This document shows, piece after piece, positions 26,208-34,422 of a stretch of 64,000 bases of DNA. The position numbers and the translations under genes were made by a program. The stretch lies in contig NZ_BMTR01000010.1 in the NCBI RefSeq assembly GCF_014649775.1, forward strand, positions 62,001 to 126,000, read 5' to 3'. Numbering within the stretch: position 1 is the first letter of the stretch; every line of letters begins with the position of its first letter. Origin of the DNA: Streptomyces longisporoflavus (GTDB lineage: Bacteria; Actinomycetota; Actinomycetes; Streptomycetales; Streptomycetaceae). The notes beneath the pieces are model-generated. The model did not search any database. It saw only the letters and a program-made list of their open reading frames with translations, and was not told where the DNA came from.

Positions 26208-26684
26208 CTACAGCCGGGGCCCGGCGACGAACGAGCCGAGGCCGACCTCGGCTCGGACGAGACCCTCGTCCTTGAGATGGGCGAGCACCTTCTGGGCGGT
26301 GGAGGTCGCGATCTCAAACTCGGCGGACAGTTCCAGTGCGGACGGCACTCGCGACCCCACGGGATAGCTGCCGTCGGTGATACGCGCGGCGATGGCTGCG
26401 GCGACCTGGCGCCAGGCAGGCTGAGTGTCCTCGCTTTCAGCGAGTCCCTTGGACGGGGAAGCAGGGGAGACGAAAGAGCCGAGACCCGACTCGGTGTAGG
26501 TCAGCCCCTTCGCGCGCAGCCCCGTGAGCACCTTGTGCGCGGTCGCGTTGGCGATGCCGAACTCGGCGGTCAGCTGGACGACGGACGGCACACGAGTGCG
26601 CGGGGGATATGTGCCGTCCTCAATCCGGTTTTGGATCACCTCGGCTACTTGGCGCCAGCGAGGCTTGTCTGGGGCGAATTCCAT
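26208..26684 (-). CDS. Tandem GntR winged-helix regulator (two DNA-binding domains)
   Basis: A 158-residue protein built only of two GntR DNA-binding domains. The first (residues 5-75) has RWRQVAEVIQNRIEDGTYPP, RVPSVVQLTAEFGIANATAHKVL and GLGSFVSP. The second (residues 85-155) has AWRQVAAAIAARITDGSYPV, RVPSALELSAEFEIATSTAQKVL and GLGSFVAG. There is no ligand domain. The two halves are about half identical, so one gene doubled within itself. Start ATG 26684 is chosen because the domain begins there. It is divergent from the two small genes at 26858, which may be its targets. It could bind two adjacent sites as a single chain. Confidence 0.88.
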   Translation of the reverse strand: MEFAPDKPRWRQVAEVIQNRIEDGTYPPRTRVPSVVQLTAEFGIANATAHKVLTGLRAKGLTYTESGLGSFVSPASPSKGLAESEDTQPAWRQVAAAIAARITDGSYPVGSRVPSALELSAEFEIATSTAQKVLAHLKDEGLVRAEVGLGSFVAGPRL

Positions 26685-26857
26685 CACCACACCATGGTGG
26701 GCATGCCATGCACTCCAGTGCGATTCAGGGAATTGTTCAGTTAGCCCTAGCATGCTCCGGTGAACCTCCGATACCGTGACGGAAGCCAAGACCCCCGCGA
26801 CGGAGGCAACCGTCCGGGGGCACGGCCATCAGCCACCCAAAGCAAGGAACTGACGAC

Positions 26858-27151
26858 ATGACCGACCTTATCCGCCGCCTCACCGCCTGGGCGAGACTCC
26901 TCCTGGCCCCCAGCCACGCGCCCATGGCAACCGCCCCCGCACCGCCAGTGCGACCAGACCCGCAACCAGCCACCCCCCGCAGCCGCTACGGCCTCGACTC
27001 CCTTCTCCCCCTCGCCGGTGAGGCAACCCGCCCCGTACGTCCCTACCTCACCGCCCACGAACAGCTAAGCCGCCGACGCGAATTGCTGCTGGCCACCTTC
27101 GGGGTGGACGCCCCGGGCCCCTACTGGATCCACGGGATGGAGATCGCCTGA
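26858..27151 (+). CDS. Streptomyces-specific small protein (MTDLIRRL type)
   Basis: A 97-residue protein with a basic, amphipathic start (MTDLIRRLTAWARLLLAPS), a Pro-rich middle, and a conserved-looking end (RPYLTAHEQLSRRRELLLATFGVDAPGPYWIHGMEIA). I recall many paralogs of this type in Streptomyces genomes next to GntR or Xre regulators, with no known activity. An AAGGA box sits upstream of ATG 26858. Its stop overlaps the ATG of the next gene (TGATG), so the two are translated together. Confidence 0.75.
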   Translation: MTDLIRRLTAWARLLLAPSHAPMATAPAPPVRPDPQPATPRSRYGLDSLLPLAGEATRPVRPYLTAHEQLSRRRELLLATFGVDAPGPYWIHGMEIA

Positions 27152-27438
27152 TGGATGACGACGCCGACGACTTCATCAGCCCCGCCCGCCTGCTGCCCTG
27201 GCCCGGCCCCGAGGGCAAGCCCTGCTACTTGATCGGCGACGCCACCGGCCCCGTGTCCCGCGTCGCCGACGCCATGGAGTCCGTTCAGCTGGGCATGGGC
27301 GGTGAGCTGCTCACGTACGCGCGCGGCATGATCCCCGACGCCTCCGAGACCGAGATCCGCTACCTGGCCCAGCGCTTGACCGAGGCGCTCCAGGACGCCC
27401 TGCGCGTAGCGGAGAGCCGGGGCCTGAGGCTGCGCTGA
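27151..27438 (+). CDS. Small acidic partner protein of the 26858 gene
   Basis: A 95-residue acidic protein (MDDDADDFISPARLLPWPGPEGKPCYLIGDATGPVSRVADAMESVQ), mixed alpha/beta, with a C-terminal helix (IRYLAQRLTEALQDALRVAES). Its start ATG shares a base with the preceding stop. The same pair of small genes next to a GntR gene is common in Streptomyces as I remember it. No catalytic motif is visible. Confidence 0.75.
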   Translation: MDDDADDFISPARLLPWPGPEGKPCYLIGDATGPVSRVADAMESVQLGMGGELLTYARGMIPDASETEIRYLAQRLTEALQDALRVAESRGLRLR

Positions 27439-27470
27439 CCCGGTGGCAGTACGGGTGTTGCAAGGCTCGG

Positions 27471-27866
27471 CTACGCACCCCGCTCGAAGGCGTAACTCCG
27501 CTCCACCTTGGCGACGTGGACGACGTACTTCTCGTACCACTCGCTCCGCCCCCGCTTCTGCGCCGTGCGGTGTTCGGTGTTGCCGCGCCACTGCTTGATC
27601 GCGTCCGCGTCGCGGAAGTAGCCGACCGTGATGCCGAGTCCGCCCGGCGTACGTGCGGACTCGATGCCCAGGAAGCCCGGTATGGAGGTGACGAGTTCCT
27701 CCATGCGGTCGGCGGTCTCGGCGTAACCGTCGTCGTGGCCGTCTTCGGCCTCGGTTCTCAGGGAGGTGAACACGACGGCGTAGTAGGGAGGTTCAAAAGG
27801 CTGGACAGGTGTGGCGGGCGCGACAGGTACGGCAGGCGCGACAGGCGTAAGAGGCTGATCACTCAT
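27471..27866 (-). CDS. Antibiotic biosynthesis monooxygenase (ABM) domain protein
   Basis: A 131-residue protein. After a Pro/Val-rich start of about 25 residues, the ABM ferredoxin-like barrel follows: YYAVVFTSLRTEAEDG, METEELVTSIPGF-like DRMEELVTSIPGFLGIESART, ITVGYFRDADAIKQWRGNTEHRTAQKRGRSEWYEKY. The HRTAQ and WYEKY ends are typical of small cofactor-free oxygenases or dimeric stress proteins. Start ATG 27866. Substrate unknown; it stands alone, converging on the 27151 gene. Confidence 0.85.
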   Translation of the reverse strand: MSDQPLTPVAPAVPVAPATPVQPFEPPYYAVVFTSLRTEAEDGHDDGYAETADRMEELVTSIPGFLGIESARTPGGLGITVGYFRDADAIKQWRGNTEHRTAQKRGRSEWYEKYVVHVAKVERSYAFERGA

Positions 27867-27972
27867 GTACACAGACTTGGCCGCGCCCCGCCCGCCTGTC
27901 CACCCTCCGGCCACCTTCATTGCCGTACGGGCAGCGAGACTTGACCATCCGGTCAGCGAGCAGGGTCCGGGC

Positions 27973-28842
27973 TCAGAAAAGGCCGCCCTGGATCACAGGC
28001 ACCTCCCGTACGGGCACAGTCGTACGCCCCGCGTCCCCCGCGCTCTCCGCCCCTTCGAGCCGCCACCCCCGCAGCAGTCGGCTGTCGAGCACGATCAGTC
28101 GGCCGCCGTCGTCGAGATACAGGTCGGGCCCGGCCACCGCGACGAGATCCCCCCGCACCACGCCGCCGTCGACGAGTTCGGTGACGGCGAATCCGCCGCC
28201 GGCGCCCGCGAGACGCTCGACCCCGAACGCCTCGCCGTGGTCGACGACGGCCGACGGGACCCGCTCCAGGGACTCGGGCCATCCGTCGAGGGCGAGGGCG
28301 AAACCATGCAGACGTTCCAGCTCGTGCCGCCGCTCCTCCACGTCCGGCAAGGCGGCCCTGACGGCGCGCTTCCTGGCGTACGAGATCCGGTCCGGTACCC
28401 CGAGTGCGACGCGCAGCAGTTCCTCGGCCCGCCGAGCCGCCATCAGGGGCCCGCGCCCCAGCCAGGCGAAGGCGACGGCTCCCTGTTCGAGGAGGCGGGC
28501 CGGGCCCCGCTCCTCGCGGGTGATCCCCACCTTCACGAGGCCCGCCCCGAACCAGGCGAGGTAGACGCGGTAGGTGCGGGGATCGTCGGCGATGGTGTCG
28601 GCGGCCACCGAGTGCGCGCGGTCGAGACGTGCGCAGTCGGCGCAACGGGCCTGCGTCCCGCGCGCCGGGACGGCGGCTGCGACGGGGCAGGGGTTGCCCC
28701 GCGCGCCCACGCACTGTCGCCTGCCCACGGCACGGAACCCCATCCGCCGGCCCACGACCAGCGGACTGACCTCGCCCCGCTCCCACACGAGCACGGGCCG
28801 CTCCTGGTCCGCCCAGCTCAACCCCGCACTGCGCCACTCCAT
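27973..28842 (-). CDS. DUF2797 family protein
   Basis: A 289-residue protein starting at ATG 28842. The central part (YRVYLAWFGAGLVKVGITREERGPARLLEQGAVAFAWLGRGP) is the hallmark of DUF2797, an intein/GIY-YIG-like fold with a strand-loop-strand that includes YLAWFG and KVGITR. Upstream, C-x-n-C pairs (QCVGARGNPCPVA and ARCADCARLD) could bind a metal. The C-terminal third (DLYLDDGGRLIVLDSRLLRGWRL) is a small beta domain. Function is not established. It is the last gene of a minus-strand run. Confidence 0.85.
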   Translation of the reverse strand: MEWRSAGLSWADQERPVLVWERGEVSPLVVGRRMGFRAVGRRQCVGARGNPCPVAAAVPARGTQARCADCARLDRAHSVAADTIADDPRTYRVYLAWFGAGLVKVGITREERGPARLLEQGAVAFAWLGRGPLMAARRAEELLRVALGVPDRISYARKRAVRAALPDVEERRHELERLHGFALALDGWPESLERVPSAVVDHGEAFGVERLAGAGGGFAVTELVDGGVVRGDLVAVAGPDLYLDDGGRLIVLDSRLLRGWRLEGAESAGDAGRTTVPVREVPVIQGGLF

Positions 28843-28870
28843 AGGGCCAGTTTCGCGCAAGCTCCGCCTT

Positions 28871-29485
28871 CTACTGCTCCGCCCGCTCCGTCCGCCGAGG
28901 CCGCCCCGTGGCGGCGGCGACCACGCCGGTCAGCCAGAGCAGCACGGCCACCGCGGCGGCCGACGTACTGGACGACGCGTGCAGCGACCAGGCCCACGGT
29001 TCCGGGGTGTTGTCGCTGTCCACGCCGAGCAGCAGGGTGGGCCCGAACATTCCGAGCGGCAGCAGCCAGGCGAGCCCGCTGCCGAAGAGGCGGGCGCTGA
29101 TCATGCCGAGGCCGAGATAGCCGACGACATTGCGGGCAGCCGAGCCGAACACCTCCGCGGTCGCGCCGGTGAGCAGCGGCAGCGCGGTGAGGCCGAGGGC
29201 CAGGGCGAGCAGCACCACCAGGTACCCGCCCCGCAGGCGGCTCATCGGCTGGGCGGCGGTCTGCTCCAGGTCGGCCATCGGCGAGAACAGCGTGGTGGCG
29301 AGGACCACCGCGTGGGCGAGCGGCACGATCTCCGCCACCGGCACGCTGAAGTCGACCAGATAGCGGAACTCGGGCACCGCCACGCGCTGCCCCGCGAACG
29401 CGGTCGCCGCCAAGGCAATCAGGAGCGCGACGCCGGTGGCCCGGAGCAGGCCACGGCAGCGTACGAAGGCGACGACCGCGCTCAC
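28871..29485 (-). CDS. Polytopic membrane protein, likely permease accessory
   Basis: A 204-residue protein with about five to six hydrophobic segments (LLRATGVALLIALAATAF, VAEIVPLAHAVVLATTLF, GGYLVVLLALALGLTALPLL, AWLLPLGMFGPTLLLG, SAAAVAVLLWLTGVVAAA). GTG 29485 is chosen because the longer form begins in Pro/Arg-rich sequence. No known family. It follows an ABC-2-like permease and ATPase on the same strand, 73 bp apart, so it is probably a second membrane subunit of the same transporter. The downstream DUF2797 gene is 28 bp away. Confidence 0.75.
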   Translation of the reverse strand: MSAVVAFVRCRGLLRATGVALLIALAATAFAGQRVAVPEFRYLVDFSVPVAEIVPLAHAVVLATTLFSPMADLEQTAAQPMSRLRGGYLVVLLALALGLTALPLLTGATAEVFGSAARNVVGYLGLGMISARLFGSGLAWLLPLGMFGPTLLLGVDSDNTPEPWAWSLHASSSTSAAAVAVLLWLTGVVAAATGRPRRTERAEQ

Positions 29486-29558
29486 TCGGGGGTGCCCTTC
29501 GGTTGGGGGGCTCCGCACTGCCCGGGGGCCCCGCACGCCCGGGGGCTCCGCGCGGGGC

Positions 29559-30860
29559 TCACCGCGGCGGCTCCGGGACCGGGCGGCAGGCGCGGATGTC
29601 CCCGGCCGCCGTCTCGATCCACGCGTCCTGCTTCGCGGCGGGGGCCCCGGTGACGCGGGCGAGCACGCGGCCGAACTTCTCGCCGTAGTACTCGCCGGGC
29701 GCCCCGGCGCGGTCCCGGATGACGGCCTCGAAGAGGAACGTGTCGGGGAAGCCGCCGGTCTGCTTCAGCGGGTGAGCCTCGCAGTCGGCGGACTCGGGCT
29801 GGGGTAGCGCCGCCGCGAACAGCGCGTCGGTCAGGTCGGCCTCGGTCTCCGCGGGCGTCATCAGGGACAGTTCGGCGACGGGCCCCGCGGGCCGCTTCAG
29901 ACCGCTCGCGTAGAAGGCGCGGTTGAGCCCTTCAAGGGTGCCGAGTCGTTCGTCGACGGTCTTCACCGCGGCGCGGGCCCCGGGCAGCAGATGGCGGTCC
30001 TCCGGCCACAGGCACACCTTCGTACGGCCGCTGGTGGCGCAGAGCGGCTGCGCGGGCTGGGCCTTGCGTACCGCCCAGTACGAGTCGGGCGTCGGCGTAC
30101 GGAAGGCCACAAGCGCCCCGCCCGCGACGACGGCCGCCACGACGAGCGCCCCGAGGGCGACGGGACGCGGGGCGAGTGACGCACGGCGCCGCAGCGCGGG
30201 CAGCGCGGTGAGCAGCAGGCCAAGGGCCAGGCACCAGGCGAAGGCGATCAGCATGCGCGCCGTGTTGGGCTCGAACTCCGAGCTCCAGAACTCGTCTATC
30301 GCCGGAAACAGCTTGGCCGGCGGGGTGTCGGGGACGAACGCGACGAAGACGAAGAGCGCGTACCAGAGGATGCCCGCGAAGGGGGCGACCACGCGGGACG
30401 GCAGCGCCGAACCGATCGCGACCCCGGCGGCGATCTCCAGGCCCAGCATCCCGGCCCCGAGCAGCAGCGGCGTCCAGGCGGGCTCGCTGACGTCGCTGAC
30501 CTCCGCGGTCCGCGAGAACGCGACGGCCACGAGGACTCCGTACGCGAGCAGCGCCCACAGCCACACCGCGAGCCAGAGCAGCAGCGCCTGCGCCCAGCCG
30601 CCGCGGGCCGCGGTGTCGGCCCAGACCCTCGTTCGGTGCCGGAAGGCGCGGCCCGCTCCCCAGGCGGCTGCCGCGCTCGTCACCGGGCCCATCACGATCA
30701 CCGAGTAGAGCTGGACCCGGAGGCTGGTCTGGGTCCACCAGCCGATCCAGTCGCTCTGGGCCGGGCTCTCGGCGGTGAAGTAGTACACGCCGATCGCGCC
30801 CATGAGCGCGGCGGCCCCCTTGGCCTCGCCGCGCCGCATCTCGGTAAGGAGCACACGCAT
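29559..30860 (-). CDS. ABC transporter membrane protein
   Basis: A 433-residue protein with about nine hydrophobic segments between residues 15 and 250 (GAAALMGAIGVYYFTA, VQLYSVIVMGPVTSAAAAW, ALLLWLAVWLWALLAYGVLVAVAF, FAGILWYALFVFVAFVP, ARMLIAFAWCLALGLLLTALP) and a soluble extracellular domain of about 165 residues at the C-terminus with four Cys. The start ATG 30860 overlaps the ATPase stop (TGATG), so it is the partner permease. The external domain is unusual for ABC-2 permeases and may bind substrate. What is transported is not evident. Confidence 0.82.
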   Translation of the reverse strand: MRVLLTEMRRGEAKGAAALMGAIGVYYFTAESPAQSDWIGWWTQTSLRVQLYSVIVMGPVTSAAAAWGAGRAFRHRTRVWADTAARGGWAQALLLWLAVWLWALLAYGVLVAVAFSRTAEVSDVSEPAWTPLLLGAGMLGLEIAAGVAIGSALPSRVVAPFAGILWYALFVFVAFVPDTPPAKLFPAIDEFWSSEFEPNTARMLIAFAWCLALGLLLTALPALRRRASLAPRPVALGALVVAAVVAGGALVAFRTPTPDSYWAVRKAQPAQPLCATSGRTKVCLWPEDRHLLPGARAAVKTVDERLGTLEGLNRAFYASGLKRPAGPVAELSLMTPAETEADLTDALFAAALPQPESADCEAHPLKQTGGFPDTFLFEAVIRDRAGAPGEYYGEKFGRVLARVTGAPAAKQDAWIETAAGDIRACRPVPEPPR

Positions 30861-31702
30861 CAGGTGGCCACCGCTTCTGTCCCGGCCAGATGCAGATAAC
30901 CGGCTTCCACGGCTCCGCCGTCGATTTCCTTGCCGTCCTTGCCGTCCTTGCCGTCCTTGCCGTCCTTGCCGGGCGCGCCCCCGTCCGGGAGCGCGCACAG
31001 CTCGGCGACTGTCCCCGTGAAGCGGACCGAACCTTCGATGAGGACGGCGACCCGGTCGCAGACATGGGCGACGTCCTCGGCGAGGTGGGTGCTCATCACC
31101 ACGGCCGAGCGCTCGCCCAACTCCTGGATCAGCGCGCGGAATCCGACGCGCTGGGCCGGGTCGAGACCCACGGTCGGTTCGTCGAGGAGCACCAGGGCCG
31201 GTTCGTTGACCATGGCCTGGGCGATACCGACCCGGCGCAGCATTCCGCCGGACAGAGCGCCCATCTTCCGGTCCGCGTGCTTCTCCATCTGGACGAGGCG
31301 CAGCGCGTCGAAGGCCCGCTCGCGGCGCTGGGCGGCGGGCACCTTGCGCAGCCAGGCCGCGTACTCGGTGAACTCCAGGACGGTGAAACGGGGATAGAAG
31401 CCGAAGGACTGCGGAAGCACCCCGATCCGCTGCCGGAGCCGCTGTATCCGCGCACGCCCCGGGGCCTCGTCACCGAGGAGGGTGACGGTCCCGGACTTCG
31501 GCCTGCGTGCCGTGCTCAGCAGGGACAACAGGGTGCTCTTGCCCGCTCCGTTGGGGCCGAGCAGCCCGGTGACCCCGGACGGGAATTCGAGGGAGACGTC
31601 GTCGAGGGCGATCGTGGATCCGTACCGGACGGTCACCGCCGCGACCGACGCGACTGCCTCGACTGCCGCGACTGCCTCCACACCTGCCCGTCCCGCGGTC
31701 AC
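30860..31702 (-). CDS. ABC transporter ATP-binding protein
   Basis: A 280-residue ATPase. Walker A is GPNGAGKST, the signature is LSGGMLRRVGIAQAM, Walker B is ALVLLDEPTVGLD, the Q-loop is LPQSFGF, and the switch His is MSTHLAED. It resembles the CcmA/DrrA-type exporters. GTG 31702 is preferred because GGAGGGG is 8 nt upstream; GTG 31711 would touch the box. Near the C-terminus a GKD repeat of four to five units is encoded by a 9-bp tandem repeat. It is followed by a permease with overlapping start and by a further membrane protein. Confidence 0.92.
   Translation of the reverse strand: MTAGRAGVEAVAAVEAVASVAAVTVRYGSTIALDDVSLEFPSGVTGLLGPNGAGKSTLLSLLSTARRPKSGTVTLLGDEAPGRARIQRLRQRIGVLPQSFGFYPRFTVLEFTEYAAWLRKVPAAQRRERAFDALRLVQMEKHADRKMGALSGGMLRRVGIAQAMVNEPALVLLDEPTVGLDPAQRVGFRALIQELGERSAVVMSTHLAEDVAHVCDRVAVLIEGSVRFTGTVAELCALPDGGAPGKDGKDGKDGKDGKEIDGGAVEAGYLHLAGTEAVAT
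30928..30972. repeat. 9-bp tandem repeat in the ABC ATPase gene
   Basis: CCTTGCCGT is repeated five times (last copy CCTTGCCGG). On the coding strand it gives repeated GKD triplets. Length changes by slippage would keep the frame. Confidence 0.9.
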
Positions 31703-31873
31703 CGTGATCACCCCTCCAACAGGCAGGACGTACTTGGTCGTTGATCACGCTAGGTGTGGAATGTGCGGCTCCGCCGGTTAAAGCTCCATTAGTGCCGACG
31801 ATCACACCGAGCCGGCCCGTTGCTTGCCCGGACCGCGGATGTTGTTGTCCGCACGCGGACGCAGGTCAGTGGC

Positions 31874-31879
31874 TAGGAT
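31874..31879 (+). promoter_or_regulatory. -10 hexamer TAGGAT, leaderless start of the ECF41 sigma gene
   Basis: TAGGAT ends exactly 6 nt before ATG 31886. No Shine-Dalgarno. Confidence 0.45.
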
Positions 31880-31885
31880 CCGGGC

Positions 31886-32836
31886 ATGGCTCTGACCATG
31901 GACGACGTGGACCGCTTCGAGGCCGCGAGGCCCCGCCTGGAGGCCATCGCCTACCGCCTCCTCGGCTCGTCGAGCGATGCCGAGGACGCCGTGCAGGACA
32001 CCTTCCTGCGCTGGCAGGCCGCCGAGGTCGACCGCATCGAGGTCCCCGAGGCCTGGCTGACCAAGGTCCTCACCAACCTCTGCCTCAACCAGCTCACTTC
32101 GGCCCGCGCCCGGCGCGAGACGTACGTGGGCGAGTGGCTGCCCGAGCCGCTGCTCGCCGGTGACCCCATGCTCGGCCCCGCCGACACCGCCGAGCAGCGC
32201 GAATCACTGTCGTACGCGGTCCTCAGGCTGATGGAGCGCCTCTCGCCCGACGAGCGCGTGGTGTACGTGCTGCGGGAGGCCTTCGGCTATCGGCACCGGG
32301 AGATCGCCGAGATCCTCGACATCACCGAGTCCGCGGGTCAGCAGCTCTTCCACCGCGCCAAGAAGCGCGTCGCGGAGGGCAGGGCCCGCACCACCGAGAT
32401 CGACGAGGCCACGGCCAAGCGGATCGTCGAGGAGTTCCTCGCGGCCGCAACCAGCGGCCGGACCGAGCCGCTGGTGCGGCTTCTCACCGCGGACGCCGTC
32501 GCGATCGGCGACGGCGGCGGGAAGGTCCCGGCGCGGGCCAAGGCGTTCGAGGGCGCTGTCGCGGTCGCGAAGTTCATGCGGGGCCTGTTCAAGCCGAGCC
32601 AGGCCAAGCGCGCCCTCGTCGGGGGTTCCCCCGAGGCCTACGTCACGACCGCCAACGGCGCCCCCGCCATCGTGGCGGTCCTCGACGGCCGGGTCGTCGG
32701 CATCATGTGCCTGGAGATCACCGACGACGGCATCGCCGCGTTCCACAACCAGGTCAACCCCGACAAGCTCGAACGCGCGACCCGGCGGTGGGCGAGCGCC
32801 GACCACGGGGAGCCGGCACTGCGCGAGGCCTTCTGA
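31886..32836 (+). CDS. ECF41-group sigma factor with SnoaL-like C-terminal domain
   Basis: A 316-residue sigma factor of the SigJ/ECF41 type. Region 2 is LEAIAYRLLGSSSDAEDAVQDTFLRWQ, and region 4 contains SPDERVVYVLREAFGYRHREIAEILDITESAGQQLFHRAKKRV. The three ECF41 hallmarks are all present: WLPEP in the linker (residue 84), DGGGK in the C-terminal domain (about 209-213) and NPDKL near the end (291-295). Residues 185-310 form a SnoaL-like fold that is known in this group to act as a built-in activity switch in place of a membrane anti-sigma factor. The downstream FAD oxidoreductase is the type of gene ECF41 factors usually control. Confidence 0.93.
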   Translation: MALTMDDVDRFEAARPRLEAIAYRLLGSSSDAEDAVQDTFLRWQAAEVDRIEVPEAWLTKVLTNLCLNQLTSARARRETYVGEWLPEPLLAGDPMLGPADTAEQRESLSYAVLRLMERLSPDERVVYVLREAFGYRHREIAEILDITESAGQQLFHRAKKRVAEGRARTTEIDEATAKRIVEEFLAAATSGRTEPLVRLLTADAVAIGDGGGKVPARAKAFEGAVAVAKFMRGLFKPSQAKRALVGGSPEAYVTTANGAPAIVAVLDGRVVGIMCLEITDDGIAAFHNQVNPDKLERATRRWASADHGEPALREAF

Positions 32837-32965
32837 CGACGACGCATGACCGTGTGACGTGCTTCACATTCTGTTCCTGTCAGGAAACGGCGGGCTGCCC
32901 GGTTCAAGGGGCGAAACCCGCTGAAGAGCCGATTCAGAGGCTTCAGAGCTGACAGGAGCCAGACC

Positions 32966-34180
32966 ATGCAGCAGCACCGGATCATCGTCATCGGAGCCGG
33001 ATACACCGGAGCCATCGCCGCCGGGCGCCTCGCCAAGCGGCTGCACCGCGACGACGTCGCCATCACCCTCGTCAACCCCGAGCCCGACTTCGTCGAGCGC
33101 GTCCGCATGCACCAGCTGACGGCCGGCCAGGATCTCAGGCCCCGGCCCTTCGGCGAGATGTTCGCGGGCACCGGCGTCGAGCTGAAGCTCGCGAGGGTCA
33201 CCGCGGTCGACGCCGACCGCAAGACCGTCACCGTCACGGCGGTGGACCAGGCCGGACCGGGCGAGGACGAGGAGTTGGAGTACGACACCCTCGTCTACGC
33301 CCTCGGCAGCGGCTGGAGCACGGGCGGCGTCCCCGGAGTCGCCGAGCACGCCCACCAGATCGCGAGCCGCCCCGGAGCGCTCCGGCTTCGCGAGCGCCTG
33401 GCCGCCCTCGGCGCCGGGGAGACCGTGGTCGTCGTCGGCGGCGGACTCACCGGTCTGGAGGCCGCGACCGAGATCGCCGAGTCCCGGCCTGACCTCGACA
33501 TCGCCCTCGCCGCCCGCGGCGGTCTCGGCGACTGGCTCTCGCCCAAGGGCCGCGCCCACGTACGGAAGGTCTTCGGCAAGCTCGGCATCACCGCGTACGA
33601 GCAGGCGGCGGTCGCCGAAGTGCGGGCCGACGGCGTCACCACCACCGACGGCACGACCATCCCGGCCGCGGTCACCGTGTGGACCACCGGCTTCGCGGTC
33701 CACCCGATCGCCCGCGCCAGCACCCTGGAAGTCACCGACTCCGGCCAGATCGTGGTCGACCGGACCATGCGCTCGGTGTCGCACCCCGACGTGTACGCGG
33801 TCGGTGACGCGGCCATGGCGATGGGCCCCGGCGACAAGCCGCTGCGGATGTCGTGCGCCACGGGCACCCCCATGGCATGGCAGGCCGCCGACGCCATCGC
33901 GGCGCGCCTGACCGGCGGGAAGATCCCCAAGGTCCTGCTGCGCTACTTCAACCAGTGCATCTCGCTGGGCCGCAAGGAGGGCCTGATCCAGTACGTCACC
34001 GCCGACGACCGCGCTGTCCGGGCGGCCCTGACGGGACAGCTCGCCGCGTTCTACAAGGAGCTGATCTGCAAGGGCGCGGCCTGGGGCGTCGCCAACCCGT
34101 TGATGGGGATGCCGGGCCGCCCCCGCCGTGTCGTGCAGGGACAGCCGCAGGAGCGCGCGGCCGTCAGGACGCCGGCCTGA
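32966..34180 (+). CDS. NAD(P)/FAD-dependent oxidoreductase, NDH-2-like
   Basis: A 404-residue flavoprotein with start ATG 32966 and an ACAGGAG box. The FAD Rossmann motif is IIVIGAGYTGAIAAGRLAK (residues 6-24), the NAD motif VVVVGGGLTGLEAATEIA near residue 153, and the second FAD contact VYAVGDAAMA near 275. The layout matches type II NADH dehydrogenases and related quinone or disulfide reductases. There is no redox Cys pair. As the COE partner of an ECF41 sigma factor, it is likely that sigma factor's main target. A TGTCAGG element at 32878 is a weak match to the ECF41 -35 TGTCACA, and no clear -10 follows. Confidence 0.92.
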   Translation: MQQHRIIVIGAGYTGAIAAGRLAKRLHRDDVAITLVNPEPDFVERVRMHQLTAGQDLRPRPFGEMFAGTGVELKLARVTAVDADRKTVTVTAVDQAGPGEDEELEYDTLVYALGSGWSTGGVPGVAEHAHQIASRPGALRLRERLAALGAGETVVVVGGGLTGLEAATEIAESRPDLDIALAARGGLGDWLSPKGRAHVRKVFGKLGITAYEQAAVAEVRADGVTTTDGTTIPAAVTVWTTGFAVHPIARASTLEVTDSGQIVVDRTMRSVSHPDVYAVGDAAMAMGPGDKPLRMSCATGTPMAWQAADAIAARLTGGKIPKVLLRYFNQCISLGRKEGLIQYVTADDRAVRAALTGQLAAFYKELICKGAAWGVANPLMGMPGRPRRVVQGQPQERAAVRTPA

Positions 34181-34209
34181 GCCCGGCGGGGTTCCGGCCT
34201 CTCGCGGAC

Positions 34210-34232
34210 GCCCCCGGACCAGCTCCGGGGGC
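34210..34232 (+). terminator. Terminator after the oxidoreductase gene
   Basis: GCCCCCGGA (34210-34218) pairs perfectly with TCCGGGGGC (34224-34232) around CCAGC. Confidence 0.8.
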
Positions 34233-34251
34233 CGCTTGCGGGTGTGCCGTC

Positions 34252-34311
34252 GCTGGTGTCCACGCCGGTGTCCCCGCTGGTGTCCATGCCGGTGTCCATG
34301 CCGGTGCCGCT
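34252..34311. repeat. 12-bp tandem repeat upstream of the first ANTAR gene
   Basis: Five units of 12 bp alternate GCTGGTGTCC and GCCGGTGTCC with two variable bases. The array lies between the terminator at 34210 and the ANTAR gene start at 34423. In frame with the ANTAR gene but upstream of its start, it would read as a V-H/P-A-G repeat, which I treat as non-coding. Confidence 0.85.
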
Positions 34312-34422
34312 ACCGTGCGGCTTTCGCCGTTGGCGTGTTCCGCTTCCGCGAGGGCGCGTAATCTGCCGGTCACGGAACGTGCCGGTCTGCGCGTCTGCCG
34401 CTCCGGCAACCGGAGGATGAGG

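Noticed and set aside
26208..27438. An integrative element (the GntR gene and small proteins resemble parts of Streptomyces plasmids)
   Set aside because: No integrase, excisionase, transfer gene or attachment repeat is present, and the four tRNA genes have no neighbouring direct repeat of their 3' ends that I could see.
32878..32904. An ECF41 promoter TGTCACA-N16-CGTC in front of the oxidoreductase
   Set aside because: Only TGTCAGG is found, and the place for CGTC holds CGGT. Too weak for a feature.
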